Source of the DNA: Thalassospiraceae bacterium
Lineage (GTDB): Bacteria > Pseudomonadota > Alphaproteobacteria > Rhodospirillales > Magnetovibrionaceae
DNA: 24,994 nt
Reading direction: 5' to 3'
Assembly (NCBI GenBank): GCA_030638205.1
Contig: DAOWFB010000123.1
Coordinates: 1 to 24,994 of the forward strand
Positions 1-9,244 of the stretch are shown here, piece after piece. The position numbers and the translations under genes are program-made. How positions within the stretch are numbered: the first letter of the stretch is position 1; each line of letters opens with the position of its first letter. The notes beneath the pieces were generated by a model that saw nothing but the letters and a program-made list of their open reading frames with translations, was not told where the DNA came from and did no database searches.

Positions 1-48
1 GAAGCGGTATTTATCCCGCCATTTTTTTTGTGCTTTTTTTTCGGCCAT
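1..48 (-). CDS. N-terminus of a lysine-rich protein, cut by window edge
   Basis: An ATG at 48 opens a frame that stays open for 16 codons to the left edge and reads MAEKKAQKKWRDKYRF. A good ribosome binding site (GAAGGGG) sits 6-7 nt upstream. The residues are strongly basic. It lies downstream of hflX on the same strand, with a 188-bp gap that contains a perfect 20-bp palindrome, so it probably has its own promoter. Too little is visible to assign a family. Confidence 0.5.
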   Translation of the reverse strand, partial: MAEKKAQKKWRDKYRF

Positions 49-102
49 GATGCACCCCTTCTCCATCTTTCAAGGCAAAATACCCGTGCGTGACTATGCC
101 CT

Positions 103-122
103 ATTATCTACTAGTAGATAAT
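103..122. promoter_or_regulatory. perfect 20-bp palindrome, candidate operator
   Basis: The two half-sites ATTATCTACT and AGTAGATAAT are exact reverse complements with no spacer. It lies 55 bp upstream of the ATG of the partial minus-strand gene at the left edge, where a promoter or operator would be expected. A spacer-free palindrome is a poor RNA hairpin but a typical dimeric repressor site. The cognate regulator is unknown. Confidence 0.45.
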
Positions 123-191
123 CACGGTCAAGGCTAAAACACCATGTTCAGCACCAGAAAAATAAAATAAATCTGGTTAAAACAAGGCTGG

Positions 192-207
192 AAAATTGAT
201 CAATTTT
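192..207. repeat. perfect 16-bp palindrome
   Basis: AAAATTGA followed by TCAATTTT is self-complementary. It lies just downstream of the hflX stop codon. There is no loop and no following T-run, so it is not a convincing terminator. The AT-rich composition makes chance occurrence possible. Confidence 0.3.
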
Positions 208-236
208 GCTGCTGGCCTGAACGTGGTTAACAAATC

Positions 237-1586
237 CTAACCAGACCTCATCTGGCTAAAACGCATTATGTTTTCTTCGCTCATTCTAACCTTGAGAGAT
301 ATGGCATCATCGGTTTCAACGCGATCAATAACCTCGCCATGGGAATAAAGCCAGCTCAAGGTCTTGCCGTCGGCCGGGCTTAGATCAACCTCGATTATGT
401 CCATGGATAAGCTAAGCTGTTCGTCAATTTGTTTTAAAAACACATCAACCCCGTAACCAGTAACCGCAGAGGTAAGCACCACCGGAATTTGCGACCTTTG
501 GGCCTGTTTGGCGATAATTTCCAGAGCCTCTTTTTCCACCATATCGGTCTTGTTGAGCACCTCTATCATGGAGGTTTCAAGGAATTCATCATCCAAACCT
601 AGTTCATGGAGGACGCTTGTGACGTCTGATTTTTGAGCCTCATTATCGGGATGCGAGATATCACGCACATGAACAATTATGTTTGCTTCAAGCACCTCTT
701 CCAGGGTGGCATGAAAGCTTTCGACCAATTCATGGGGAAGGTCTGAGATAAACCCAACCGTATCCGATAATATGGCTTCCCGCCCGCTGGGCAGCTTGAT
801 TTGGCGCATTGTTGGGTCAAGGGTGGCAAAAAGCTGGTCTTTAACCAGAACTTTTGATTTGGTTATCTTGTTGAAAATGGTTGATTTTCCGGCGTTGGTG
901 TAACCAACTAGGGCAATAATGGGGTAAGGAACTTTGCGTCTGGAACTGCGGTGCAGCTCGCGGGTGCGCTTTACATCCTTCAATAACTTTTTGAGTTTTG
1001 TAATTTGCTGATCGATTAGCCGTCGATCGGTTTCAATTTGCGTTTCACCGGGGCCGCCCATAAATCCTGCGCCACCACGTTGGCGTTCAAGGTGAGTCCA
1101 TGAACGAACAAGCCTGGAGCGTTGATAGGTGAGATGTGCAAGGTCAACCTGCATCTTGCCTTCTTTGGTTCTGGCCCGTTCGCCAAATATTTCCAAGATT
1201 ATACCGGTTCGGTCAAGAACCTTGCATTCCCATTCGCGCTCAATGTTGCGCTGTTGAATTGGACTTAACTGGGTATCGATTAATGCAACCGTTACGTCCC
1301 TGCCCTTGATAACCGCGTTTAGGCGTTCAAGGGTTCCTTTTCCAAAGTAAGTATTTGGTTTTAGAACAGAAATTGAGGTGGTTTCGGAATGGACCACGTC
1401 CAGGTTAATAGCTTCAGCTAGACCTATTATTTCTTCCAATCGGGCTTGGGGCGAGCGCGCAAAGCCGCCACCAACCGAATAGGTTGATTTTTGATAGGGA
1501 TGGACAACCAAACATCGTTCGCCACCCCCCGTGGCGTCAACAATTGAGCTTGTTGCTTCCCCGCCATTTGCGGAGCGCTCAGTCAA
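237..1586 (-). CDS. hflX: HflX, ribosome-associated GTPase
   Basis: Cytoplasmic GTPase of the HflX family, known to bind and split stalled 70S ribosomes under stress. The N-terminal HflX domain covers about residues 25-215 and includes the glycine-rich GGAGFMGGPGETQ segment at about 171-183. The GTPase domain shows G1 GYTNAGKS (228-235), G3 DTVGF (275-279) and G4 NKTD (345-348). At 449 residues it has normal family length. The chosen start is a TTG, 12 bp after the hfq stop; no ATG lies near enough to be an alternative. The pairing with hfq directly upstream is the classical arrangement, and the two are probably co-transcribed. The exact start is less certain than the identity. Confidence 0.95.
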   Translation of the reverse strand: MTERSANGGEATSSIVDATGGGERCLVVHPYQKSTYSVGGGFARSPQARLEEIIGLAEAINLDVVHSETTSISVLKPNTYFGKGTLERLNAVIKGRDVTVALIDTQLSPIQQRNIEREWECKVLDRTGIILEIFGERARTKEGKMQVDLAHLTYQRSRLVRSWTHLERQRGGAGFMGGPGETQIETDRRLIDQQITKLKKLLKDVKRTRELHRSSRRKVPYPIIALVGYTNAGKSTIFNKITKSKVLVKDQLFATLDPTMRQIKLPSGREAILSDTVGFISDLPHELVESFHATLEEVLEANIIVHVRDISHPDNEAQKSDVTSVLHELGLDDEFLETSMIEVLNKTDMVEKEALEIIAKQAQRSQIPVVLTSAVTGYGVDVFLKQIDEQLSLSMDIIEVDLSPADGKTLSWLYSHGEVIDRVETDDAISLKVRMSEENIMRFSQMRSG

Positions 1587-1598
1587 ATAACTTCAATC

Positions 1599-1847
1599 CT
1601 AGTCCTCAACAACTTCTTCCTGTTCAAACAATTGAACCGGGGTTGACGGCATAATGGTCGATATGGCGTGCTTGTAAACAAGCTGTGTATGCCCATCGCG
1701 ACGCAAAAGTATCGAAAAATTGTCAAACCATGTGACAATTCCCTGTAGCTTTACCCCATTTACCAAAAACACTGTTACCGATGTTTTTTGCTTGCGGATG
1801 TAGTTAAGAAACACGTCTTGAACGTTTTGCGATCTTTCCGAAGCCAT
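1599..1847 (-). CDS. hfq: RNA chaperone Hfq
   Basis: Hexameric Sm-like RNA chaperone that pairs small RNAs with mRNAs. The 82-residue product begins MASERSQNVQD and carries the Sm1 region (about residues 8-50) and the Sm2 signature YKHAIST (58-64). The C-terminal tail is short and acidic (EQEEVVED), as in many alphaproteobacteria. A longer reading frame begins at 1895, but the start at 1847 has AGGGAAG 7 nt upstream and matches the conserved Hfq N-terminus, so I use it. The gene precedes hflX by 12 bp. The 173-bp gap to the upstream HAD gene suggests hfq also has its own promoter. Confidence 0.97.
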   Translation of the reverse strand: MASERSQNVQDVFLNYIRKQKTSVTVFLVNGVKLQGIVTWFDNFSILLRRDGHTQLVYKHAISTIMPSTPVQLFEQEEVVED

Positions 1848-2020
1848 TTTTTCGCTTCCCTGTTTTTTATTTATTATGCAAAAAATGTCGTACACCGCAT
1901 TTTAGCGGGAACACAACTATTTTTTGGCTTATTTAGGGCCGTTCTTGAGGATTTTTTACCGAAAAACTATGGATTATGGTCTCCCCAATGACCGGACCCC
2001 CCCTATTAACTTCGGGTACC

Positions 2021-2725
2021 CTACAGTGTCTTTACCAGATTTGAAAGCGTGCTCAGCCTGGTCGTGTGCCAATGAGGCATAAATGGCCCAAACTCCACAT
2101 CATTTGGGGGGGTTTCGTGTATTAAAACCGCCAGACATCCAGCATTTATGGCGCATTCCATGTCTATTTTAGCATCACCCACAAACCAGACATGGGGGCC
2201 CATGGCAATATTGCTTCCTAAAAGCGCCATTTCCACAGGGTCCACGGCTGGTTTATCGTGGGCGGCATCTCCCGCACCAACAATAACGTCAAACATGGCA
2301 TCCCAGCCAAGGTGGCTGACCTCAAGACGCAGCAGTTCCCCGGTTTTATTGCTGACAATCCCTAAGTATATGCCCATTTTTGATAATTCGCTCAGTACAC
2401 CAGCGGATTCAGGCAATGGCGACAGTCGTTCAAGGTGGGTTTTTTTAAAATGGCCATAAAAAACCTCGCCCGCGCGCTCCCATTCATCACCAAAAAGGGT
2501 CGGAAAGCTATCGCGCATTGAATGGGCGACGCGAGACTTTGTCTCATCCAAAGACCAATTTTCCATGCCGTAATCATTGAGAGTTGCGTTAAGGGCATCG
2601 TGAATTACTACCCACGAGTCAACCAAGGTGTTATCCCAATCAAAAATAATGGCCACAGGTTTTGCCACAGGTTTTGCATGAGGCTTTGTTGGGGGGGTAA
2701 AAATGTTTTCTGTAATTGAGGTCAT
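2021..2725 (-). CDS. HAD-superfamily phosphatase, phosphoglycolate phosphatase-like
   Basis: Haloacid-dehalogenase-type hydrolase using an aspartyl-phosphate intermediate, probably cytoplasmic. Motif I is DWDNT with the nucleophile and acid Asp29 and Asp31. Motif II is the SNK segment at 125-127, motif III is Lys158 in HDKP, and motif IV is GDAKID at 183-188. A helical cap lies between motifs I and II, as in subfamily IA (gph/pgmB-like). The first 20 residues form a Pro/Lys-rich leader with the repeat KPVAKPVA. It follows trkA by 12 bp and is probably in its operon. The substrate cannot be read from the sequence; phosphoglycolate is only the commonest one in this subfamily. Confidence 0.85.
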   Translation of the reverse strand: MTSITENIFTPPTKPHAKPVAKPVAIIFDWDNTLVDSWVVIHDALNATLNDYGMENWSLDETKSRVAHSMRDSFPTLFGDEWERAGEVFYGHFKKTHLERLSPLPESAGVLSELSKMGIYLGIVSNKTGELLRLEVSHLGWDAMFDVIVGAGDAAHDKPAVDPVEMALLGSNIAMGPHVWFVGDAKIDMECAINAGCLAVLIHETPPNDVEFGPFMPHWHTTRLSTLSNLVKTL

Positions 2726-2737
2726 ATTTGTTTTGGC

Positions 2738-4114
2738 CTAGAAATATTCAAGTTGTACCGAGAACATTTTTTCAACCTTACGAATTACATCCGATGCAGC
2801 AAACACAACAATGCGGTCACCTGTCTGTGCGACCGTATCGCCACGGGGGTTTATAACCACATCATCGCGAACTATTGCACCTATCAACATGCCGTCAGGC
2901 AACTTGGCATCGCGCAACGGCACGCCAACCAAGGGCGATGTTTCCAGTGCTTCGGCCTCGATAAGTTCGCCATAATTTTCCCCTAACGTGTGTACCGAAT
3001 GTATTCGGCCACGACGAACATGTTGAATAATGGTTGAAACGGTAATATTTCTGGGTTCAACCACCACATCAATGCCAAGAGAGCCGATTAACGGATCATA
3101 GGCAGTTTTATTAATGAGGGTTATGGCGCGCTTGGCACCGGCACGTTTTGCAAGAAGCGATGAAAGTATGTTGGTTTCATCATCGTTGGTAACGGCAATA
3201 ACCGCTTCGGCGTGACCTATATTTGCCTCTTCGATAATATTTGATTCAAGAACGTCTGCACAGATTACGGTTGTTTTTGTTAGGCGAGTCGCGGCCTTTT
3301 CTGCCCGTTCGGGGTTAAGTTCGACAAGTTTTACATTTAGATTTTGCCCGCTTTCTTCAAGCGCTTCTGCCAAGAACATGCCAATATTACCACCACCAAA
3401 GATGACAAGGCGTCTGGCTTCTGTTTCTTCGTGGCCAAAGGCCGCAAGTGCCCTTTCTTGCTGTTCGGAATCAACAACGAAATAAACCGCGTCACCCGGC
3501 GATAGCTCGTCATCGGCGGAAGGAATTATTATGTTTCCGTCACGCAAAATGCCAATAATAGTAATGGATAAATTGGGGAAAAGTTGCGAAATTTGTTTTA
3601 ATGGTGTGTTTACAAGTGGGCAAGCCTCACCACAGCGAACGCCCAGCAATTTAACCTTGCCGTCAACCAGTGGAATCATTTCAAAGGCACCGGGAACTTC
3701 CAGACGCCTTTTTATGGCTTGGGCGACCTCTATTTCAGGTGAAATAATTACATCAATTGGCATGTGTTCGCGGGAAAACAGGTTCGCCCACATGGGCTGA
3801 AGGTAGCCTTGATGGCGAATGCGGGCAATTTTAGTAGGTACATCGAAAAGAGAGTGCGCAACCTGACATGAAACCATATTTGTTTCATCAAAAGCAGTTA
3901 CCGCAATAATCATATCCGCATCTTTGGCCCCGGCACGGTCAAGAACATCGGGGCGTGATGCCTGGCCGATAATTCCCTGCACATCGAGCGTATCGGAAAT
4001 TTTTCTTACCAGTTCCGCAGATTGGTCAATTATTGTGACATCATTGTTTTCAAGCGAAAGGTGGCGGGCGATATTAAAGCCCACTTGTCCTGCGCCGCAG
4101 ATAATCACTTTCAT
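2738..4114 (-). CDS. trkA: TrkA, peripheral NAD-binding regulator of Trk potassium uptake
   Basis: Cytosolic regulatory subunit that binds NAD(H) and gates a TrkH/TrkG-type K+ transporter. The 458 residues hold two tandem RCK units. The first Rossmann fold starts with GAGQVG (7-12) and is followed by a TrkA-C domain (about 145-220). The second starts with GGGNIG (240-245) and is followed by a second TrkA-C domain (about 370-450). The start has AGGAAA 6 nt upstream. No trkH or trkG is in this window. Its place directly after ntrX is the usual alphaproteobacterial arrangement. Confidence 0.96.
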   Translation of the reverse strand: MKVIICGAGQVGFNIARHLSLENNDVTIIDQSAELVRKISDTLDVQGIIGQASRPDVLDRAGAKDADMIIAVTAFDETNMVSCQVAHSLFDVPTKIARIRHQGYLQPMWANLFSREHMPIDVIISPEIEVAQAIKRRLEVPGAFEMIPLVDGKVKLLGVRCGEACPLVNTPLKQISQLFPNLSITIIGILRDGNIIIPSADDELSPGDAVYFVVDSEQQERALAAFGHEETEARRLVIFGGGNIGMFLAEALEESGQNLNVKLVELNPERAEKAATRLTKTTVICADVLESNIIEEANIGHAEAVIAVTNDDETNILSSLLAKRAGAKRAITLINKTAYDPLIGSLGIDVVVEPRNITVSTIIQHVRRGRIHSVHTLGENYGELIEAEALETSPLVGVPLRDAKLPDGMLIGAIVRDDVVINPRGDTVAQTGDRIVVFAASDVIRKVEKMFSVQLEYF

Positions 4115-4185
4115 CGGATGTTTCCTAACTTTATCCCTGAGCAGTAGCTCTTATACATAATTTACCAACTTTATTGACCAATAAG

Positions 4186-5568
4186 TCAACCGCTTCCTAT
4201 TCCCAATGATTTTAGCTTGCGATGAAGCGCCGAACGCTCCATTCCTACAAATTCCGCTGTTTTTGAAATATTTCCACCAAAACGCGCTATTTGTGCAGCC
4301 AGATAATCCCGCTCGAACTGTTCGCGGGCATCGCGCAAAGCCATTCCCATAACCATAGAATTGTCGTTCATGGCATTTTTTTTATCACCCACGCCGGTTA
4401 CATCGCCAGGAAGATCATCGGCACCTATGGCATCCCCAGGCCCACCCGGCACCATTATCATCAACCGTTCCATTACATTTTTTAATTCACGAACATTACC
4501 CGGCCAATCATAGGCTTGCAGGGTGGCAACCGCATCTTCGGAAAGTGCGCGAACAGGTTGCCCGGTGCGACGCCCGGTTTGAGATAAAAAATAGGCAGCC
4601 AGTGCCGGGATATCTTCGCGTCGGCTGTTCAATGGCGGCATATCAATATTTACCACACTAAGGCGGTAAAACAGGTCTTCGCGTAAATTTCCAGCCGCGA
4701 CTTCTTCTTGTATGTTTTTGCTGGCACTTGAAACAACACGAACGTCCACCTGAACCTTGGTCTGGCTGCCAACCCGGGAAAAAATTTGTTCCTGCAGCAC
4801 CCGCACAATTTTGCCTTGGGTTTCAAGCGGCATATCTGTTACCTCGTCAAGAAACAGCGTCCCTTTGTGTGCGGATTCAAAATACCCAATTTTGCGCCCA
4901 CCTTCACCATCATCTGCATGCGCTTCCACACCAAACAATTCCTCTTCCATTCGTCCTGGTTCCATAGTTGCACAATTAACCACAACAAACGGGTCAGAAG
5001 ATCTGGTTGAGCGATCATGAAGCATTCTTGCGGCCACCTCTTTTCCCGAACCCGATGGCCCGCTAACAAGTACGCGAGAATTTGTTTGTGCAACCCTTTC
5101 GATAGATTGCAAAACATTGCGAATTTCACCCGATGTACCAATCAGGTCACCATCAACATCGGTTCTTAGGCGCAATTCTTCATTTTCCCGGCGAAGTCTG
5201 GTGTTTTCGATTGCGCGCTCAACCAACAAAATCATGCGGTCGGTTTTAAATGGCTTTTCAATAAAATCAAACGCCCCCTGCTTTATTGCCTTAACCGCAG
5301 TTTCAATTGTGCCATGACCGCTCATCATCACCACTGGCAATGTTGGGTGACGTTTTTTAATATGAGAAAGTATTTCCAACCCGTCTTTGCTGCTTCCCTG
5401 AAGCCATATATCAAGCAATACCAGACTAGGAAGGCGTTGTTCTATGGAACCAATTGCATCCACATCATTTAATGCAATGCTGGTTTCGAACCCTTCGTCC
5501 TGCAAAATTCCGGAAACAAGGTTGCAGATGTCGGCTTCATCATCAACTATCAAAATATCATGAGCCAT
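4186..5568 (-). CDS. ntrX: NtrX, nitrogen/redox response regulator without a GAFTGA motif
   Basis: Response regulator partner of NtrY. Using the start MAHDILIVDDE (460 residues), the receiver domain spans about 1-120 with phosphoacceptor Asp53 in LVLLDIW. The AAA+ domain has Walker A GPSGSGKE (170-177) and Walker B GTLFLDEV (236-243). A Fis-type helix-turn-helix occupies about 420-458. After ELFG the usual GAFTGA sigma54-contact loop is absent and replaced by an Asp/Gly-rich segment (DDGEGG). The frame extends upstream to 5583, but the start at 5568 has GAGG at a good distance and gives the standard receiver N-terminus. It overlaps the ntrY stop by 11 nt, which implies translational coupling. 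Confidence 0.93.
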   Translation of the reverse strand: MAHDILIVDDEADICNLVSGILQDEGFETSIALNDVDAIGSIEQRLPSLVLLDIWLQGSSKDGLEILSHIKKRHPTLPVVMMSGHGTIETAVKAIKQGAFDFIEKPFKTDRMILLVERAIENTRLRRENEELRLRTDVDGDLIGTSGEIRNVLQSIERVAQTNSRVLVSGPSGSGKEVAARMLHDRSTRSSDPFVVVNCATMEPGRMEEELFGVEAHADDGEGGRKIGYFESAHKGTLFLDEVTDMPLETQGKIVRVLQEQIFSRVGSQTKVQVDVRVVSSASKNIQEEVAAGNLREDLFYRLSVVNIDMPPLNSRREDIPALAAYFLSQTGRRTGQPVRALSEDAVATLQAYDWPGNVRELKNVMERLMIMVPGGPGDAIGADDLPGDVTGVGDKKNAMNDNSMVMGMALRDAREQFERDYLAAQIARFGGNISKTAEFVGMERSALHRKLKSLGIGSG

Positions 5569-7804
5569 GACTAACCTCGTCAACCGTTGTGAATTGTAGT
5601 GAAATTATTGCGCCACCGCCCTTGCGGTTGCCAAGTGAGATTTCGCCACCATGGTCTTCCATTATCTTGCGCACTATGGCAAGCCCCAGCCCGGTTCCTT
5701 TTTCGCGCGTTGTTACATACGGCTCTGTAAGTTGTTCCATATTTTTCAAGGGTAAACCCATACCGTTATCTTCGACAATAATTTTAACCGGTGCGCCATC
5801 GTCACGCGCTAGCGATATTTTAACCTTGCCTGCAACATCTTTGTCTCTGTCCATAGATTCAGATACCGATTCAGCAGCATTTTTAATAACATTGGTTAGT
5901 GCGCGCGAAATCTGCCTTGCATCGCAGTTTAATATTATATCACTGTCAGATAGGTGCTGTTCAAACGAAATATTTGGATTTCTGTTTTTTTCAAGAAAAA
6001 CAGCCTGCCTGCAAAGCTCTGAAATGTTTTCATTCTTTAAAATAGCTTGTGGCATTCTTGCAAATGATGAAAATTCATCAACCATCCGTCCAAGCTCTTC
6101 AACCTGTCTAATAATTGTATCGGTGCAAGTTTTAAATGTTTCAGGGTCGTCGGTGATTTGATTGAGATAGCGTTTTTTCAGACGTTCTGCCGCTAGCTGT
6201 ATAGGTGTTAGTGGGTTTTTTATTTCATGGGCTATTCTTCTTGCAACGCCCGACCATGCGGCTTTGCGTTGTGCTGCTTGAAGTTCGGTAATATCATCAA
6301 AGGTTACAACATAACCAATAATATCCCCCCCAAGGCGTTCGGACGCTACGTTTACAATAAGTGTTTTTAGTTTTCCCCCTGTCAACAGCGATACGTCGCC
6401 GCTCGCCACGCGTTCGGTATTATCAATAGCCTTTAACACAAGTGGAGCCATCTCCGGCACTACATCGATTAGTTTTTTTCCGATTGTATTGCTAAGGTTT
6501 ATTTCCAAAAGATCCGATGCCGACCTATTGGGAAGGTTTATCAATCCATCACCATCAAGCCCAATAACACCAGCGGAAACACCAGCTAAAACTGTTTCGG
6601 TAAACCTGCGGCGTTCATCGATTTGCCGGTTCATTTTTATTAGGCCTGCTTGCTGTCCACGTATTTGTTCGGTCATTTCATTAAATGCATTACCAAGGGT
6701 GGCAAACTCATCCATGTCGCTATCGGTATCGACGGTAACATTAAGGTCACCTGCGCTAACCTTTTCCGCAGCCGTAATAAGGCTTGAAATGGGCCTAATA
6801 AGCTGATTAGCAATGGTCATGCCAATCCACACGGCAGCAAGCAATAAAAGCAGCGCAACAACCATAAAAATTGCAACGAAGGTTATTTGAATGGAGCCGC
6901 TTTTTTCTTCCAGGCTTTTGTATAGCTGCACCGCGTTTGAGTTGGTGGATATGTGATCAATAACCTGGCTTTCAATAAACCTGCCAACCAATAAGTAGGC
7001 TTCAACAAAGCGGTCTAATTTTATAATTGCCCGGACGCGGTCATCTTGCGGGGATGTCAAGATGGCTATTTCTCCAGCCCTTGCCTTTTCAAGAACATCT
7101 TGGGGTATAAGATCAAATTCAATTGACATGCTAAAACGTGATCTCGCAATAATTTTTCCATTGCCATCGACAATAATTGCTTCTGTCAATCCACGAACTG
7201 CTGATTGATTTGAAATAAATTTATTAAATGCAGCTTGGTTGTTGGCAAGGTTTGCGGCTGAGCGATTAATATCGTTTGCCATGGCAAAGGTATCTGCACG
7301 AATATTTTCAAGGTGTTCTTGCAAGTATGCATTTGCAACTACGCTTGATGATTCAATTGCTGTTTTAACCCTGTCGCTAAACCATGCGTGAACGCCAAAG
7401 TTCATGAACAACGCCGCAAAAACTGCGACCATAATTGCGGGCGTTACCGCCAACAATGAAAACATCATTACCATGCGAACATGCATGGCAGACCCTGCCC
7501 GGCCCTGTTTACGTGCCGCCCACATGCGAACAACACGCTGCGCAATCACAATGCCTAGAACCAACATCAGCACAAGGTCGATATAAAGAAGGGCCTCAAC
7601 GTCTGAATCACGAACGCCAGCGGTTGAACTCAACGCAGCAAAAGTAAGTAGGCCTGACAAAATCGCAGCAACAAAAATTACCAATGCAAATCTGCGGCTG
7701 GATAAAATCCTTTCCGCTTTTTTACGAATTCGACTTAGCACCAAAGAATTAGTCATAACTGTGGTGTTTTTTTTGTCCTCAATTTTTTGTGCGGTTTCTG
7801 GCAA
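5558..7804 (-). CDS. ntrY: NtrY, membrane sensor histidine kinase
   Basis: Sensor kinase of the NtrYX pair, linked in other alphaproteobacteria to nitrogen, redox and envelope responses. The 748 residues show membrane helices near 39-60, 70-90 and 111-135, a periplasmic sensing region, and another helix at about 306-331. A HAMP domain (about 332-385) and a PAS domain (about 400-510) follow. The kinase core has the phosphorylatable His526 in ARRIAHEIKNP, the N-box NVIKNAAES (Asn642), the G1 box EDNGMG and the G2 box GTGLGLA. The chosen start is a TTG 3 nt after the ntrC stop, with GGAGG 10 nt upstream. A possible ATG at 7756 has no nearby binding site. Confidence 0.95.
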   Translation of the reverse strand: MPETAQKIEDKKNTTVMTNSLVLSRIRKKAERILSSRRFALVIFVAAILSGLLTFAALSSTAGVRDSDVEALLYIDLVLMLVLGIVIAQRVVRMWAARKQGRAGSAMHVRMVMMFSLLAVTPAIMVAVFAALFMNFGVHAWFSDRVKTAIESSSVVANAYLQEHLENIRADTFAMANDINRSAANLANNQAAFNKFISNQSAVRGLTEAIIVDGNGKIIARSRFSMSIEFDLIPQDVLEKARAGEIAILTSPQDDRVRAIIKLDRFVEAYLLVGRFIESQVIDHISTNSNAVQLYKSLEEKSGSIQITFVAIFMVVALLLLLAAVWIGMTIANQLIRPISSLITAAEKVSAGDLNVTVDTDSDMDEFATLGNAFNEMTEQIRGQQAGLIKMNRQIDERRRFTETVLAGVSAGVIGLDGDGLINLPNRSASDLLEINLSNTIGKKLIDVVPEMAPLVLKAIDNTERVASGDVSLLTGGKLKTLIVNVASERLGGDIIGYVVTFDDITELQAAQRKAAWSGVARRIAHEIKNPLTPIQLAAERLKKRYLNQITDDPETFKTCTDTIIRQVEELGRMVDEFSSFARMPQAILKNENISELCRQAVFLEKNRNPNISFEQHLSDSDIILNCDARQISRALTNVIKNAAESVSESMDRDKDVAGKVKISLARDDGAPVKIIVEDNGMGLPLKNMEQLTEPYVTTREKGTGLGLAIVRKIMEDHGGEISLGNRKGGGAIISLQFTTVDEVSHGS

Positions 7805-7807
7805 TTG

Positions 7808-9244
7808 TTATTTGCCTCCGTTTTTAATTATCGGAATATCCAGCTCGCGGATTTTCTTTCTTAAGGTATTTCTGTTTACACCCAATATATCGGATGCTTT
7901 TATTTGATTTCCGTTTGTGGCCTCGAGCGTAAGTGCAATAAGGGGACGCTCGACCTCGCGCAATACACGATCATAAAGACCTGCGGCGGGAAGCGAATTA
8001 TTGTGAGCATCAAAATATGACTTCAAGTGCATTTCAACCGAATGTGACAGGCCGCCGCTATTGCCATCGTCTTTTGTCATTGGATTTTCTGCAAATTCAA
8101 CTTCGATAACTTTGCTGCTTATTTCATCTTCGGCAACAAGCGCTGCCATTCTTTTAATCATGTTTTCTAGTTCGCGAACATTTCCCGGCCATGAATGTTG
8201 CTTCAGTCTATCCATGGCGGCGTTAGATATAGTTTTCCATGGCAAACCTTCTTCTGCTGCTTCGGATAAAAAGTGTTGAACTAACTCTGGCACATCTTCG
8301 GTTCTTTCGCGCAACGGCGGCAGGCGAAGCGGTGCAACATTAAGACGGAAAAATAAATCTTCACGAAAGCGGCCTTGTCTTATTAATTGTTTTAGGTCGC
8401 GATGGGTAGCGGCAATTATTCTTACATTGGTTTTTATCGGTGCCCGTCCGCCAACGGTTGTGTATTCGCCTTCTTGTAGTACGCGCAACAGCCGAGTTTG
8501 CGCTTCCGGAGGCATGTCGCCGATTTCATCTAAAAATAGTGTTCCGCCCTGGGCCTGTTCAAACCGGCCTTGGCTGCGCCGTAATGCGCCGGTAAAGGCC
8601 CCTTTTTCATGGCCAAATAATTCGCTTTCAATTAGGTCGCGCGGAATGGCCGCCATATTAACCGCGACAAACGGTTTGTTGCGCCTTTTGCCAAAATCAT
8701 GCAATGCGCGTGCAACCAGCTCTTTTCCGGTTCCGCTTTCTCCGGTTATTATTACGCTTAGGTCGGTTTGCATAAGTCTGGCGATTGTTCGGTAAATATC
8801 TTGCATTGCAGGAGACCTGCCGATTAAGGGAAGATCTTCTTCGCCGTCACCTTTTTTTGGCTTTTTAGCCTTGCTGCTGGCTTCTAATGCGCGTCCAACA
8901 ACTGCCAAAAGTTCGTTTATATCAAATGGCTTTGGCAGGTATTCAAACGCACCGCGCTCGGCTGCCTTTACCGCCGTCATCAACGTTGTTTGTGCGCTCA
9001 TTACAATAATGCGAAGGTTTGGCCTTACTTTTAAAATGCGCGGAATAAGATCAAGCCCATTTTCATCTGGCATAATAACATCGGTAATTACAAGATCACC
9101 AAGCCCATCAACCGCCCACTTCCACAAAGTTGTTGCATTTGATGTTACCATTACCTCGTAACCGGCACGGGTCAGCGCATGCTCAAGAACGGTGCGAATT
9201 GCCTTATCATCATCTGCAACAAGAATGGTTGATCCGCGCGCCAT
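7808..9244 (-). CDS. ntrC: NtrC, sigma54-dependent nitrogen response regulator
   Basis: Enhancer-binding activator phosphorylated by NtrB under nitrogen limitation. The receiver domain has phosphoacceptor Asp55 (VITDVIMP) and conserved Lys105 (LPKPF). The AAA+ domain has Walker A GESGTGKE (168-175), an intact GAFTGA loop (215-220) for sigma54 contact, and Walker B GTLFLDEIGD. The Fis-type DNA-binding helix-turn-helix is at about 440-470 (SDILGVNRNTLRKKI). The 478-residue length is normal. The ATG directly follows the ntrB TAG, so the two are almost certainly translated together. Confidence 0.97.
   Translation of the reverse strand: MARGSTILVADDDKAIRTVLEHALTRAGYEVMVTSNATTLWKWAVDGLGDLVITDVIMPDENGLDLIPRILKVRPNLRIIVMSAQTTLMTAVKAAERGAFEYLPKPFDINELLAVVGRALEASSKAKKPKKGDGEEDLPLIGRSPAMQDIYRTIARLMQTDLSVIITGESGTGKELVARALHDFGKRRNKPFVAVNMAAIPRDLIESELFGHEKGAFTGALRRSQGRFEQAQGGTLFLDEIGDMPPEAQTRLLRVLQEGEYTTVGGRAPIKTNVRIIAATHRDLKQLIRQGRFREDLFFRLNVAPLRLPPLRERTEDVPELVQHFLSEAAEEGLPWKTISNAAMDRLKQHSWPGNVRELENMIKRMAALVAEDEISSKVIEVEFAENPMTKDDGNSGGLSHSVEMHLKSYFDAHNNSLPAAGLYDRVLREVERPLIALTLEATNGNQIKASDILGVNRNTLRKKIRELDIPIIKNGGK

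Noticed and set aside
1848..1895. Longer Hfq beginning at 1895
   Set aside because: The extra 16 residues do not match Hfq N-termini, and the ATG at 1847 has a clear ribosome binding site.
4728..5141. Overlapping open frames inside ntrX on both strands
   Set aside because: They lie within a well-supported AAA+ coding region and show no domain pattern or ribosome binding site.
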